Below, one piece after another: positions 40,028 to 49,185 of a stretch of DNA of 64,000 nt. The position numbers and the translations under genes are program-made. Location of the stretch: the NCBI GenBank assembly GCA_965200685.1, contig OZ241379.1, positions 1,240,001 to 1,304,000 on the forward strand, given 5' to 3'. Below the pieces are notes generated by a model. The model had not been told where the DNA came from, ran no database searches, and saw only the letters and a program-made list of their open reading frames with translations. Each line of letters starts with the position of its first letter. The first letter of the stretch is position 1. Source of the stretch: Bin5 sp965200685. Lineage in GTDB: Bacteria > Chloroflexota > Anaerolineae > Caldilineales > Caldilineaceae.

Positions 40028-41413
40028 GTGGATGTGGAATCTACATTGATGATAGTCGTATTTGTGTTGCTGTCATTGATGATTGGCTCGGTTGCTGTCG
40101 CAGAGGTGGCCCTGTCTGCAGCATCCAGAAGCCGCATTCGGGAACTCCTCGCCGCAGGCAACCAGCAGGCAAAATTAATCGACCGAATGCTCTCTGACCC
40201 GGCCCGCTTTCTCTCTACGCTGTTGATCCTCAAAAGCCTGGCCTATATTCTCGCTGGTGCTCTGACCGTTTTCTTCACCATACGTCTGGACTGGACCAAT
40301 GACAGAATCGTTGCCTGCGTTGTTGTGGTCTGGTTCCTATTCCTCTCTTTGCAGACCGTCGGCCGTGGCTGGACCCTGCGTCAACCGGAAACAGTTGCCC
40401 TCGCCATAGTAGGTGCGGTCAATTTGATTGCTGTACTGTTGACACCGCTATCATTTCTCCTCCGACGGCTGGCCACCCTGGCACGGGGAGATAGTGACGA
40501 AGGAACTACGGAAAGCATCTTCCTCACTGAAGATGGCTTGCGTTTCCTCATTCATGTGGGAGAAGGCGAGGGAGTGATCGAAGAAGACGAGAAGCAGATG
40601 ATTGCTGGTATCTTTGAATTTGGCGAAACGACCGTGCGGGAGATTATGGTCCCACGCTTGGATATCGTTGCTGTAGAGGCGGATGCGCCACTCAACGAGG
40701 CTCTTGACCTGATTATCACAAATGGGCACAGCCGCATTCCTGTATACGAAGACAGCATCGATCATCTGCTCGGTGTACTCTATGCCAAAGACCTCTTACC
40801 TTGTCTGCGGGATGGAAGCCAAAATATTCACATTCGCCAATTGTTGCGCCGCGCCTATTTTGTGCCCCAGAGCAAGAAATTGGACGAACTCTTTGAGGAG
40901 ATGCAGGTACAGCACATTCATATGGCTCTGGCCGTTGATGAATACGGCGGCACTGCTGGCCTCGTTACCATTGAAGACCTGCTGGAAGAAATCGTTGGCG
41001 AAATTCAGGATGAATACGATTCGGAAGAGCCGCAGTTGCAGAAACTGGGGCCAGACACATATATTTTTAACGCGCGTTACGATATTGATGAAGTATCCCA
41101 ACTCATCAATGTTGACCTGGCCGCGATCCATGAAAGTATTGATACACTCGGTGGTTTCATATACAGTGAACTGGGGCGGGTTCCAGAACAAGGCGAAAGT
41201 ATTGAATGTAGAGATTTGCAATTCACAGTCTTGTCCGTTGATTCCCGACGTATTGAGCAAGTGCGTGTCGAACCGCTGAACAGCCCTGAAGACAGTGGGC
41301 AAAGCAACGAGAGCGTACAGACCGTCACCCCCTCGGCTGAGGAACAGGCAGAAGATGCCACAGGATCCGGCTATTTGCAGTCGGCCCCCGGGCCACATAG
41401 ACGCTGCGCTTGA
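40028..41413 (+). CDS. CorC/HlyC-type CNNM and CBS domain protein
   Basis: 461 residues. N-terminal DUF21/CNNM membrane domain with about four helices (residues 5-140), with VAEVALSAASRSRIRELL after the first; then a CBS pair with FEFGETTVREIMVPRLDIVAVEAD (about 198-220) and GGTAGLVTIEDLLEEIVGEI (near 310-330), then a CorC_HlyC domain. Such proteins are linked to magnesium or cobalt efflux and cation homeostasis, not to hemolysis as the old name implies. GTG start with AGGAG upstream. Starts 15 bases after glmU; ends 24 bases before cdd, so likely one operon. Confidence 0.88.
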   Translation: MDVESTLMIVVFVLLSLMIGSVAVAEVALSAASRSRIRELLAAGNQQAKLIDRMLSDPARFLSTLLILKSLAYILAGALTVFFTIRLDWTNDRIVACVVVVWFLFLSLQTVGRGWTLRQPETVALAIVGAVNLIAVLLTPLSFLLRRLATLARGDSDEGTTESIFLTEDGLRFLIHVGEGEGVIEEDEKQMIAGIFEFGETTVREIMVPRLDIVAVEADAPLNEALDLIITNGHSRIPVYEDSIDHLLGVLYAKDLLPCLRDGSQNIHIRQLLRRAYFVPQSKKLDELFEEMQVQHIHMALAVDEYGGTAGLVTIEDLLEEIVGEIQDEYDSEEPQLQKLGPDTYIFNARYDIDEVSQLINVDLAAIHESIDTLGGFIYSELGRVPEQGESIECRDLQFTVLSVDSRRIEQVRVEPLNSPEDSGQSNESVQTVTPSAEEQAEDATGSGYLQSAPGPHRRCA

Positions 41414-41437
41414 GGCGCGCCGGAGAAGGAATACTCT

Positions 41438-41836
41438 TTGAGCAAAGCAATCTCTCCGCAAGGGCTGGTTGCAGCGGCCCAGACAGCCAGGGCACATGCC
41501 TATGCACCGTATAGTAATTACGCGGTCGGTGCTGCCGTGCTGACAGCAGATGGTGAAGTGATAGCGGGCTGTAATGTTGAAAATGCCTCATACCCGGCGA
41601 CGATCTGCGCCGAGCGTGTGGCTCTCACGGGTGCCATAGCCCAGGGAAAATCTCAACTGAAAGCTATCGCTGTTGTTACTGCGGATGGCGGCTCTCCCTG
41701 TGGCATCTGTCGCCAGGTGATGGCTGAACTTGGGCCGGAGATGGATGTCTACATCGGCGATGCTGTCGGCAACTTTCGCCGTACAACCGTCCGAGAGCTG
41801 TTGCCCGATGCCTTCAATCGCTCCAGTCTGCGCTAA
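41438..41836 (+). CDS. cdd: Cytidine deaminase
   Basis: 132 residues. Deaminates cytidine and deoxycytidine for pyrimidine salvage. Zinc ligands Cys57, Cys88 and Cys91 with the proton-shuttling Glu59 are all visible in NVENASYPATICAERVA and PCGICRQVM. TTG start at 41438 with GGAGAAGGA about 9 bases upstream. Usual length for the tetrameric class. Confidence 0.94.
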   Translation: MSKAISPQGLVAAAQTARAHAYAPYSNYAVGAAVLTADGEVIAGCNVENASYPATICAERVALTGAIAQGKSQLKAIAVVTADGGSPCGICRQVMAELGPEMDVYIGDAVGNFRRTTVRELLPDAFNRSSLR

Positions 41837-41897
41837 GATTGAAGCTCCCCATACCCCTTCCTATCCGCTTACAGCGGTCATCCCCTTTCCACAATCG

Positions 41898-41935
41898 TTG
41901 ACTTTTTCTCCTCATTCTGTTATCTTGCGGCCATG
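41898..41935 (+). promoter_or_regulatory. Promoter placed directly against the kinase start codon
   Basis: TTGACT (41898-41903), 17-base spacer, TATCTT (41921-41926), then GCGGCC and ATG at 41933. A start 6-7 bases after the -10 would coincide with the ATG, which has no ribosome-binding site, so the mRNA is probably leaderless. Confidence 0.6.
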
Positions 41936-43612
41936 AATGTCCCGGCGTTGATGGCAACCTATCAGTTGCGCCAACGAGAGTATTTGTTGCGTATCACCCG
42001 CGCAATGACCTCCCGCCTAGATCTGCCCAGCCTGTTGCGTCTGATTCTCGCAAGTGCTGCTGAAATGTTGGCAGCACCGGCCGGGGTGATCGTGTTGGAC
42101 GATGCGCTCGTGGCCGTACCCTTGGCGGCTAGGCGCAATCTCGTGGAGGAAGATAAACCCTTTCGCATTCGGGCAACGTATGGGATCCCCCCACAGCTCC
42201 TACCTGCTTTTCATCCTCTGTTAAAGATTGTGCCCCTCTCACGGCGAGTACCGGAAGATGGTTTGGCTGAGGAGGATGAACCGCTTCTTTCTCTGGGTGC
42301 TCGGTACCAACAGGATATGGAACACCGGGTGCGGGAAGTGGAATCCGCGCTGGGAAAGAAACTAGGGCAAGTCATTGGCTTGCCTCTGCTTTTTGAGGAA
42401 GACTTGCTCGGGATCATTTATCTATTTCGGGGTAGTTCGGCGTTTTCTCCCTTGGACTGGCAGTTTTTGCAAGGGTTCGCTGACCAGGCGGCAGTGGCCG
42501 TGCGTAATGCACGCCTCTATCAGCAGTTAGCAACAGAGCGCAGTCGGCTGGCCATGATTGTGCAGAACAGTGTCAATGGCATGATGATTCTTTCAGCGAA
42601 CAAACAGGTGGAAGTCATCAACCTGCCTCTGTCTATGATGACGGGCATTGCGCCCCAAGATGCGGTCGGTCAACCATGTGACAAAGTATTGCCGCTGCTG
42701 AACGTGGACGGGGAAAATGTCTGTAGTGCCGATTTTGATACCCTATCTTTGCCCGAAGACGGCATACAATGTGAAGGTGACATTGTCGTGCCGGGTGGAG
42801 GTCGCATCTCTGTCTCTGTGACGTTTACTCCCCTGAAAGATGAACAGAATCGGCTGGTGAACATCATTGCCAACGTCTTGGATATCACACGTTTTCGGGA
42901 AGAAGAAGAGATGAAATCCACCTTCACCTCAATCATGAGTCACGAATTGAAGACACCTGTCGCGCTGATCAAAGGCTATGCCCAGACCCTCGCCCGCCCA
43001 GATGCGACGTGGGATGCTGAAACAGCCCGGCAAGGCCTAGAGATCATTGAAGAGGAAGCGGACCGGCTGGAAGTGCTGATCAATAATCTGCTGGACGTCA
43101 GCCGTATTCAGGCTGGCGGTCTGCGGCTGGAGTGCTCCGATGTGAACGTGCGTTGGCTGCTCGAACGGATCGCGCAGGACTACCGAACCCAGACAGATGT
43201 GCATACAATCGCTCTGGATCTGCCGCCGGATTTGCCGGTCATTTATGGTGATGAAGAACGCCTACGCCAGGTGTTTACCAATCTTCTCAGCAATGCGATT
43301 AAGTACTCGCCGGATGGAGGCGTCATTCGCATTGGCGGCTGGCGAGAGGAACCTGAAAGCGAACGAGTCATCCTCTATGTCGCTGACGAAGGGATTGGCA
43401 TCCCTGCCAAGGATCTGCCGAGGATATTTGATCGCTATTACAGGGTGGATAGTGGCCTGCGTCGCAGAACAGCCGGCGTTGGGCTCGGTCTCTTTCTGAC
43501 CAATGCCATCGTTGAAGCCCATGAGGGGGAGATTTGGGTCCGTAGTGATGTGAATAAAGGTACAACCGTCTTTGTTGCCTTGCCTATAAATGAAAGAAGT
43601 GAAGAATACTAG
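41933..43612 (+). CDS. GAF-PAS sensor histidine kinase
   Basis: 559 residues, soluble. GAF domain at about 20-195 (RITRAMTSRLDLPSLL start), PAS at about 205-320 with DGIQ and ITRFREEEEMKST linker, then HisKA with His337 in SHELKTP and a HATPase_c domain: N box TNLLSNAIKYSP, G1 VADEGIGIP, G2 GVGLGLFLT. No receiver domain and no adjacent response regulator in this window, so its partner is elsewhere. Signal unknown. The last 23 bases overlap the next gene. Start discussed at the promoter entry; an ATG at residue 7 is the alternative. Confidence 0.9.
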   Translation: MNVPALMATYQLRQREYLLRITRAMTSRLDLPSLLRLILASAAEMLAAPAGVIVLDDALVAVPLAARRNLVEEDKPFRIRATYGIPPQLLPAFHPLLKIVPLSRRVPEDGLAEEDEPLLSLGARYQQDMEHRVREVESALGKKLGQVIGLPLLFEEDLLGIIYLFRGSSAFSPLDWQFLQGFADQAAVAVRNARLYQQLATERSRLAMIVQNSVNGMMILSANKQVEVINLPLSMMTGIAPQDAVGQPCDKVLPLLNVDGENVCSADFDTLSLPEDGIQCEGDIVVPGGGRISVSVTFTPLKDEQNRLVNIIANVLDITRFREEEEMKSTFTSIMSHELKTPVALIKGYAQTLARPDATWDAETARQGLEIIEEEADRLEVLINNLLDVSRIQAGGLRLECSDVNVRWLLERIAQDYRTQTDVHTIALDLPPDLPVIYGDEERLRQVFTNLLSNAIKYSPDGGVIRIGGWREEPESERVILYVADEGIGIPAKDLPRIFDRYYRVDSGLRRRTAGVGLGLFLTNAIVEAHEGEIWVRSDVNKGTTVFVALPINERSEEY

Positions 43613-46600
43613 CCTTTGGTACGGGTTGTTACAACCTACACCAAAGATGATGTATGCCTTGCTTGGGGTTGTCATCCTGTGTGGATTGGGTCTGCGTACC
43701 TGGAATGTCAACTTCGACAGCAGCTTGAATGCTCATCCGGATGAACGCAGCACCACATGTTTCTATGCCCCCTCCATTGGTTGGCCATCCTCCTTTGAGG
43801 AATTTTGGGATCCCCAGCGCAGCCCGCTCAATCCCCTGTGGGACCGAGAGAACGAGCGGCGGCGCAGCTTTACCTATGGTCATTTCCCACTGTATCTGGG
43901 TATCCTCACCGGCGAGCTGTTGAGCAGCCTAGCCCCATTGGGCAGATTGCTTCCGCTCTCGGAAAAGACTGTTGCGCTGATGGAGCGCGCCAATACGGCC
44001 TGTGCTGGTGTGGCGGTTGCTGGGCGCTTGCTGATCGGTCTGCTGGATACCCTGACGATCTTCCTGCTGTTCTTGCTTGGGCGTCGTCTGTATGGAGCAG
44101 TGGGTGGTCTCTTGGCGGCAACCCTGTATGCGTTTACTGCCCAAGCGGTCCAGTTGAGCCACTTTTTTGCCATGGATCCAGCGAGCACGACATTCACTGT
44201 TGTGGCGGTGTACGGTGGGGTTGTGATGGTGTCTGGTGGTTGGTGGCGCGGGGTGTTGTATGCTGGGGTAGGGTCTGGGTTGGCGATAGCCTCAAAGTTC
44301 AGTGCTGCGCCGATCGTGCTGGTGCCTTTGGTTGCGATGCTGGTGGTATGGCAAAGGAAGGGGGGTGTCTGGGGAGAGAGAGGGTCGATGCAGCTGATAG
44401 GGGGTGTTGTGTTGTCGTTGGTATTGGCCTTTGTGAGCTTTTTCATGACCAGTCCGTATGGAGTACTGGACTGGGAGAATTTCCTACAAGCGACGCTGAT
44501 AGAGCAAGGGGAGATGGTTCGTGGCCTAGCGGATATGCCGTTCACACGTCAATACCGAAACACAGTGCCCTATGTGTATTTTATAGAGCAGCAGGTGTTG
44601 TGGGGATTGGGACTGCCGTTGGGGTTAGTGGGTCTAGTGGGAGTGATGTGGGGATTGGGGAAGCTGCTCTTGTTGCGTTCTAGGCCGGGTGAGCTGCTGG
44701 TGTGGGCGTGGTTGGTGCCGTACTTTGGGATCACGGGGGGATTTCTGGCGAAGTTCAACCGCTATATGAGTCCGGTTCTACCCTTCGTGCTGCTCTTGGT
44801 AGCTGGGATGCTGGTAGCATGCAGTGACGATGCTGGCGGGAGGGTGCGCTACGGGTTGTTCAGGAAACGGGTATCATACCTATTGGCATTGGTGGGGATA
44901 GTGGGGGGGATGTTGTGGTCGTTGGCGTATGTAAAAGGGGTTTATGGTCGTGAGCACACCTGGGTGCAGTCAAGTCGTTGGGTGTATGCGAATGTAGAGT
45001 CGGGGTCGGTCATTTTGTGGGAGTTGTGGGATGATCCATTGCCGAAGGGGATTCCTGGTGAGCCTGGGATGGACATGGGGAGCCATAGACTGCGTCATAT
45101 AGACTGGTCGCCCTATGAAGAGGATACAGCGGAGAAGTATGAAATCTTGAAGGGGAAATTGAGAGAGGCGGATTACGTCATCTACAGTTCCAAGCGCATC
45201 TATGGAAGCGTGGATGAGTTGCCTGAGCGCTACCCGATGACTACGCGGTACTATGAACTGATGTTTGCGGAGGAATTGGGGTATGTACAAGTGGCGGATA
45301 TTCGCTCGGGGCCGCGTTTGTTGGGTTGGGAGTGGGACGATCAGGGGGCGGACGAGAGCTGGAGTTTATATGATCATCCGCGGGTAACGGTATTTGCCAA
45401 GGAGCGGGAGTTGAGCGATGCGGAGTTTGATGCCCTCTTAGGATGCTCCTGGGAGGGAGCGATTCCTGGGTACCGAGGACAGGACCCACCTCTTAACGTC
45501 TTTCTGAACACCGTATCCGCTTTTATCCGCCCTACTTCATCGCGAAGCCAAGCAATAGACGCGCAGATGGCGAGTGTAGCCTTCCAACACAGAGAGTCTT
45601 GGATCCCTGGTCCGAGTCGGTGTGATGCTGTGCATAGTGGTACAGTATGCTACTGTCTGTGTGGGTCTATTGCAACGGAGCGGCCCGTGCTGCCAAACAG
45701 GGTCGTGTCAACAAATACTGGCTCAATAGAGGCGATGACCTTACAGTGGCGTGCCAACAAACAGGGGGAGGACAGCGGGTCATCAAACGATTTCCCTTCT
45801 ACCTCGCAGGTGAATCTCCTTGGCTGGGAGTTGTTGCGTGGGCCAAGGCCCCAACCCGGCGATACAGTTTCCATACGTCTGTACTGGCAACCCAATGATC
45901 CCATCAACGAAAATCTACACAGCTTCTTGCAACTGTACGCGCCATCCTTACAGCGTTCTTGGGCTGTCACCCAAAATCACTATCCAAGCTGTATATCCAC
46001 TACGCGCTGGAATCCAGACAGATATTATGTGGATGACTTGCAGCTCACCATTCCTGCTGATGTACCACCAATTACCTATTCTCTAGGCGTTGGTCTGGTG
46101 TCTTCTGCTGGTGAAAGACTGGCCGTGCCCGACTCCGCCGCAGACATGCTCTTACTAGGGCCTTTGGCGGTCGCCCCAGCCGCTGTAGGGCTCTATCAGC
46201 AGGAGCAGCCAACCATCAGTGCCCAGGCCGACACAGATGATGGCTTGCGCCTACAGGGCTATGACCTGTTGTTGGCCCCTAGGGGCCGCATCCTGCGCCT
46301 CTTCTGGGAGACGACCACTGCGGTTGCGACCAACTGGACCACGTACATTCATCTACACGACCCCTATGGGGAACGTATTGCTCAGTTTGACGGGCCGGCC
46401 TTGGCAGGGCTCAAACCGACAAGTCAATGGCAAACGCATGCACTGTACATTGACAGGCGACATCTTATCCTGCCAACGGGTCTGCGGCCGGGCGAGTATT
46501 TATTGCGGCTCGGGCTGTATAATCCCGCTACCGGAGAAAGACTACCATTCCGGGTTGATGAGGCTGTTTGGAGCTGGCACCGTCCATGGCAGTTGCTAGC

Positions 46601-46682
46601 AGACAACCCGGCGCGAGAGTCAAATAGAATACAGTTTGAGGACGGTCAATTGCTGGTTCCTCTTATGATTCGGAACCAGTGA
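43590..46682 (+). CDS. Large GT39-like membrane glycosyltransferase
   Basis: 1030 residues. N-terminal helix at about 20-37 followed by FDSSLNAHPDERS, with the His-Pro-Asp-Glu of a GT-C first outside loop, then about ten helices to roughly residue 440 and a large soluble region. The end (about 900-1030) has a beta-sandwich-like domain containing RPGEYLLRLGLYNPATGERLP, shared with the 46878 protein. The middle part at about 610-720 is Cys-rich and atypical and may have diverged or been patched. The start overlaps the kinase by 23 bases. Between about 44210 and 45440 the coding strand becomes very G+T rich. Donor and acceptor unknown. Confidence 0.74.
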   Translation: MKEVKNTSLWYGLLQPTPKMMYALLGVVILCGLGLRTWNVNFDSSLNAHPDERSTTCFYAPSIGWPSSFEEFWDPQRSPLNPLWDRENERRRSFTYGHFPLYLGILTGELLSSLAPLGRLLPLSEKTVALMERANTACAGVAVAGRLLIGLLDTLTIFLLFLLGRRLYGAVGGLLAATLYAFTAQAVQLSHFFAMDPASTTFTVVAVYGGVVMVSGGWWRGVLYAGVGSGLAIASKFSAAPIVLVPLVAMLVVWQRKGGVWGERGSMQLIGGVVLSLVLAFVSFFMTSPYGVLDWENFLQATLIEQGEMVRGLADMPFTRQYRNTVPYVYFIEQQVLWGLGLPLGLVGLVGVMWGLGKLLLLRSRPGELLVWAWLVPYFGITGGFLAKFNRYMSPVLPFVLLLVAGMLVACSDDAGGRVRYGLFRKRVSYLLALVGIVGGMLWSLAYVKGVYGREHTWVQSSRWVYANVESGSVILWELWDDPLPKGIPGEPGMDMGSHRLRHIDWSPYEEDTAEKYEILKGKLREADYVIYSSKRIYGSVDELPERYPMTTRYYELMFAEELGYVQVADIRSGPRLLGWEWDDQGADESWSLYDHPRVTVFAKERELSDAEFDALLGCSWEGAIPGYRGQDPPLNVFLNTVSAFIRPTSSRSQAIDAQMASVAFQHRESWIPGPSRCDAVHSGTVCYCLCGSIATERPVLPNRVVSTNTGSIEAMTLQWRANKQGEDSGSSNDFPSTSQVNLLGWELLRGPRPQPGDTVSIRLYWQPNDPINENLHSFLQLYAPSLQRSWAVTQNHYPSCISTTRWNPDRYYVDDLQLTIPADVPPITYSLGVGLVSSAGERLAVPDSAADMLLLGPLAVAPAAVGLYQQEQPTISAQADTDDGLRLQGYDLLLAPRGRILRLFWETTTAVATNWTTYIHLHDPYGERIAQFDGPALAGLKPTSQWQTHALYIDRRHLILPTGLRPGEYLLRLGLYNPATGERLPFRVDEAVWSWHRPWQLLADNPARESNRIQFEDGQLLVPLMIRNQ

Positions 46683-46698
46683 GAGTGATTAGGGGAGC

Positions 46699-46715
46699 GT
46701 AACTGCTCTCCACTG
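46699..46715. repeat. Recurrent gene-end motif GTAACTGCTCTCCACTG
   Basis: Just after the stop of the 43590-46682 gene. AACTGC and GCAGTT (46701-46706, 46715-46720) can pair around an 8-base loop. Related copies at other gene ends are listed in the findings. Confidence 0.5.
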
Positions 46716-46747
46716 CAGTTGGTCATTTATCCGGCAGTACAGTTCCG

Positions 46748-46756
46748 TGATATAAT
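46748..46756 (+). promoter_or_regulatory. Putative extended -10 promoter for the second GT39 gene
   Basis: TGA-TATAAT at 46748-46756 without a clear -35, about 120 bases before the ATG at 46878. Confidence 0.42.
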
Positions 46757-46877
46757 TCAGTGGCCATAGGATTTCTTTTTGGTGGCTTGGTGGTTACACG
46801 AAAGAGGACCTTCTCATATATCTCCAAAGCAGCATAGATCGTACCTCAAATGGCGCGTCAATTTGGACTGGTAAAGA

Positions 46878-49163
46878 ATGCCTGAGACGACATTGTCTGT
46901 ACAGCCTTCTGCGCGCTTAGAAAAAGCTGGTCCGTCGCGTCTCAAGTGGCGTGCCAATTTGGATCTGCACCTCACCTTGGCAGCAGGTGGAATCCTGTTG
47001 GGGTTGGCAGTGGCTGGCGGAATCCTACGTTTTCAGCACTTGGCTGAACTACCGTTTGGGCTTTTTTCGGATGAAGCGGCCCATGGCGTGGATGCTCTGC
47101 GGGTATTGCAAGGCGAGCATGCTGTTTTCTTTCCTGAAGCCAATGGACGAGAAGGGTTGATTGTCTATACGATTGCTCTGCTCATCCCTTTTCTGGGGCG
47201 CACTGTTCTAGCCATTCGTTTGCCCACGGCCCTGGCCAGCGTGGGCACTGTCTTTGTTGTCTTCTGGTTGGGCTGCCTTTTCTTTGGGGAAGACGAGGAA
47301 AGCGGGCAGGCTACGCCGTGGCGTGGCCTGTTGATCGGGGGTGTTGGGGCTGGTCTGATGGCGGTTTCCATCAGCCAGACGATCATCGGGCGCACTGCAT
47401 TCCGGGTAAATTTTTTTCTTCTGTTTCTTTCATTGAGTTTCGCGCTGCTCTGGGTAGGATGGGCGCATCGGAGCTGGTGGCGGATTGCACTGGCAGGTGT
47501 TTGCAGCGGGCTGTTGCCCTATACTTACATTGTGGCGCGTTTCATGCCCCTGCTCTTTCTCTTCTTCGGGTTGAGTTTTCTCTTACCCCGGTCTATCTCT
47601 AGAGAAAATTTGAATCTTGCCACGCCCCTTGCAGCTGCCATCAGGCACGCCTGCACGCGAATTCAGTTGCGGGCCAATCTGCCGTGGATTTTTATGTTTT
47701 TGGGAGTAGCTGGCTTGGTGGCTGCTCCGATTCTTGTCCATTTTGTCCTGCATCCCGAACATTTTTCTGCCCGTAGTAGCCAGCTCTTCATTTTCCATCC
47801 TACCCGCAGTAACGGAGACCCTCTGGGAACCTTTCTGCGAAATGTGTGGGATCATCTGTTGGTCTTTGGTTTTCAGGGTGACCCCAATTGGCGGCACAAT
47901 TTCAATGGCCGGCCCCTGCTCAACCCGTTGGAGGCATTCTTTTATTGGCTTGGTGTGGGCATGGCCGTGTGGCACTGGCAACGGCCAGCCTATCGTCTGC
48001 TGCTTCTCTGGCTGGGGGTACTACTCCTGCCGGCAATTCTGGCCTTGGACACAGCCCCCAACACCTTGCGTATGCTGGGGGCCGCGCCTGCTATCTATCT
48101 ACTCATAGGCGTCGGCATTTGGGAAATGTTCCGATGGAGCCGCACCCTAGGGCAGAGGATGGTGAGGCGCAAACCTTTCCCGGCCAGAAAACGATCTGTA
48201 CTGGCAATCGCTGTGGGGATTCTGGCCGGTGGGATGGTCCTGTGGCAGGGGCTGATCACCTACCGCATCTATTTCCAAGAGTGGGCCACCGCGCCCGAAG
48301 TCTACAGGGGCTACAAAACCGAATTGACACACTTGGCTCGGGTCGTGAACGCGCAACCGCCCAATACAGGCATCATCTACCTGGTCCCCAGCGGCTATCG
48401 TGATCTGTTCCTGACGGAGGAATTTCGAGAATACAGTTTTGAATTTCTCTATCAAGGCATGCTGCCGGTCTATCTTTTCCATACGGCCATGCCGAACTTC
48501 GTACAGAAGATCAAGCAAGCGGCAGAGCAGACAAAGCCAGTGCTGGAGAACATAAAGGTTGTGAACTGGAACCATCACTGGACTGGCGATGAAAGCGAAC
48601 GTTTTGCCTTCTTGCTTGCCAAGTACGGCCGCTATGTAAGCAGTGATGTATACGCAGATTTTCAAATTCACAACTACACGGATATCGCTTTGGATCGCCC
48701 ATGGGTCCTCTATGAACATCTGGAACCGCTGACAGTCATCTATGATGGCGGCATTGCTCTCCAGGGGATCGCTTTGGGCCAAGACGCTGGGCAGTTGTCG
48801 CATGGACAGCTGGTCAACCTAGGTCAGAATCGCATGTTGTGGTTGGTTCTTCAATGGCAGGCCCTTCGTGTGCCGGATGCTGATTATTGGATATCCTTAC
48901 GCCTATACAATGCTGCGGAAGAACACGTCTACCAAAAGGATACTTCCATTTGGAAATCGGACCATACACCGACTGGCTTCTGGGCAGCGGATGACATATC
49001 TGATACCCTGCTCCAACTTACTTTCCCGCCTGATCTGCGGCCAGGAGACTACGAGCTGCGGCTGGTCGTCTATAATGCTGAGACTCTGACGCCGACCGTG
49101 CAGGTGGATGTTTGGGAGCCGGAGGTGGTCCTGGCGCGGTTGCACTTGGCAGAGGCCCCGTGA
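46878..49163 (+). CDS. GT39-like membrane glycosyltransferase
   Basis: 761 residues. One helix at about 35-52, then LPFGLFSDEAAHGVDALRVLQ with the GT-C Asp-Glu, then roughly nine more helices up to residue 460 and a soluble C-terminal region. The end (about 660-755) contains SLRLYNAAEEHVYQ and RPGDYELRLVVYNAET, the same kind of domain as in the 43590 protein. The N-terminus carries SRLKWRANLD, of which a broken copy lies just upstream (see findings). No strong ribosome site. Starts 195 bases after the other GT39-like gene. Confidence 0.8.
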   Translation: MPETTLSVQPSARLEKAGPSRLKWRANLDLHLTLAAGGILLGLAVAGGILRFQHLAELPFGLFSDEAAHGVDALRVLQGEHAVFFPEANGREGLIVYTIALLIPFLGRTVLAIRLPTALASVGTVFVVFWLGCLFFGEDEESGQATPWRGLLIGGVGAGLMAVSISQTIIGRTAFRVNFFLLFLSLSFALLWVGWAHRSWWRIALAGVCSGLLPYTYIVARFMPLLFLFFGLSFLLPRSISRENLNLATPLAAAIRHACTRIQLRANLPWIFMFLGVAGLVAAPILVHFVLHPEHFSARSSQLFIFHPTRSNGDPLGTFLRNVWDHLLVFGFQGDPNWRHNFNGRPLLNPLEAFFYWLGVGMAVWHWQRPAYRLLLLWLGVLLLPAILALDTAPNTLRMLGAAPAIYLLIGVGIWEMFRWSRTLGQRMVRRKPFPARKRSVLAIAVGILAGGMVLWQGLITYRIYFQEWATAPEVYRGYKTELTHLARVVNAQPPNTGIIYLVPSGYRDLFLTEEFREYSFEFLYQGMLPVYLFHTAMPNFVQKIKQAAEQTKPVLENIKVVNWNHHWTGDESERFAFLLAKYGRYVSSDVYADFQIHNYTDIALDRPWVLYEHLEPLTVIYDGGIALQGIALGQDAGQLSHGQLVNLGQNRMLWLVLQWQALRVPDADYWISLRLYNAAEEHVYQKDTSIWKSDHTPTGFWAADDISDTLLQLTFPPDLRPGDYELRLVVYNAETLTPTVQVDVWEPEVVLARLHLAEAP

Positions 49164-49185
49164 CAGAATATGAAAAGATTGGGAT

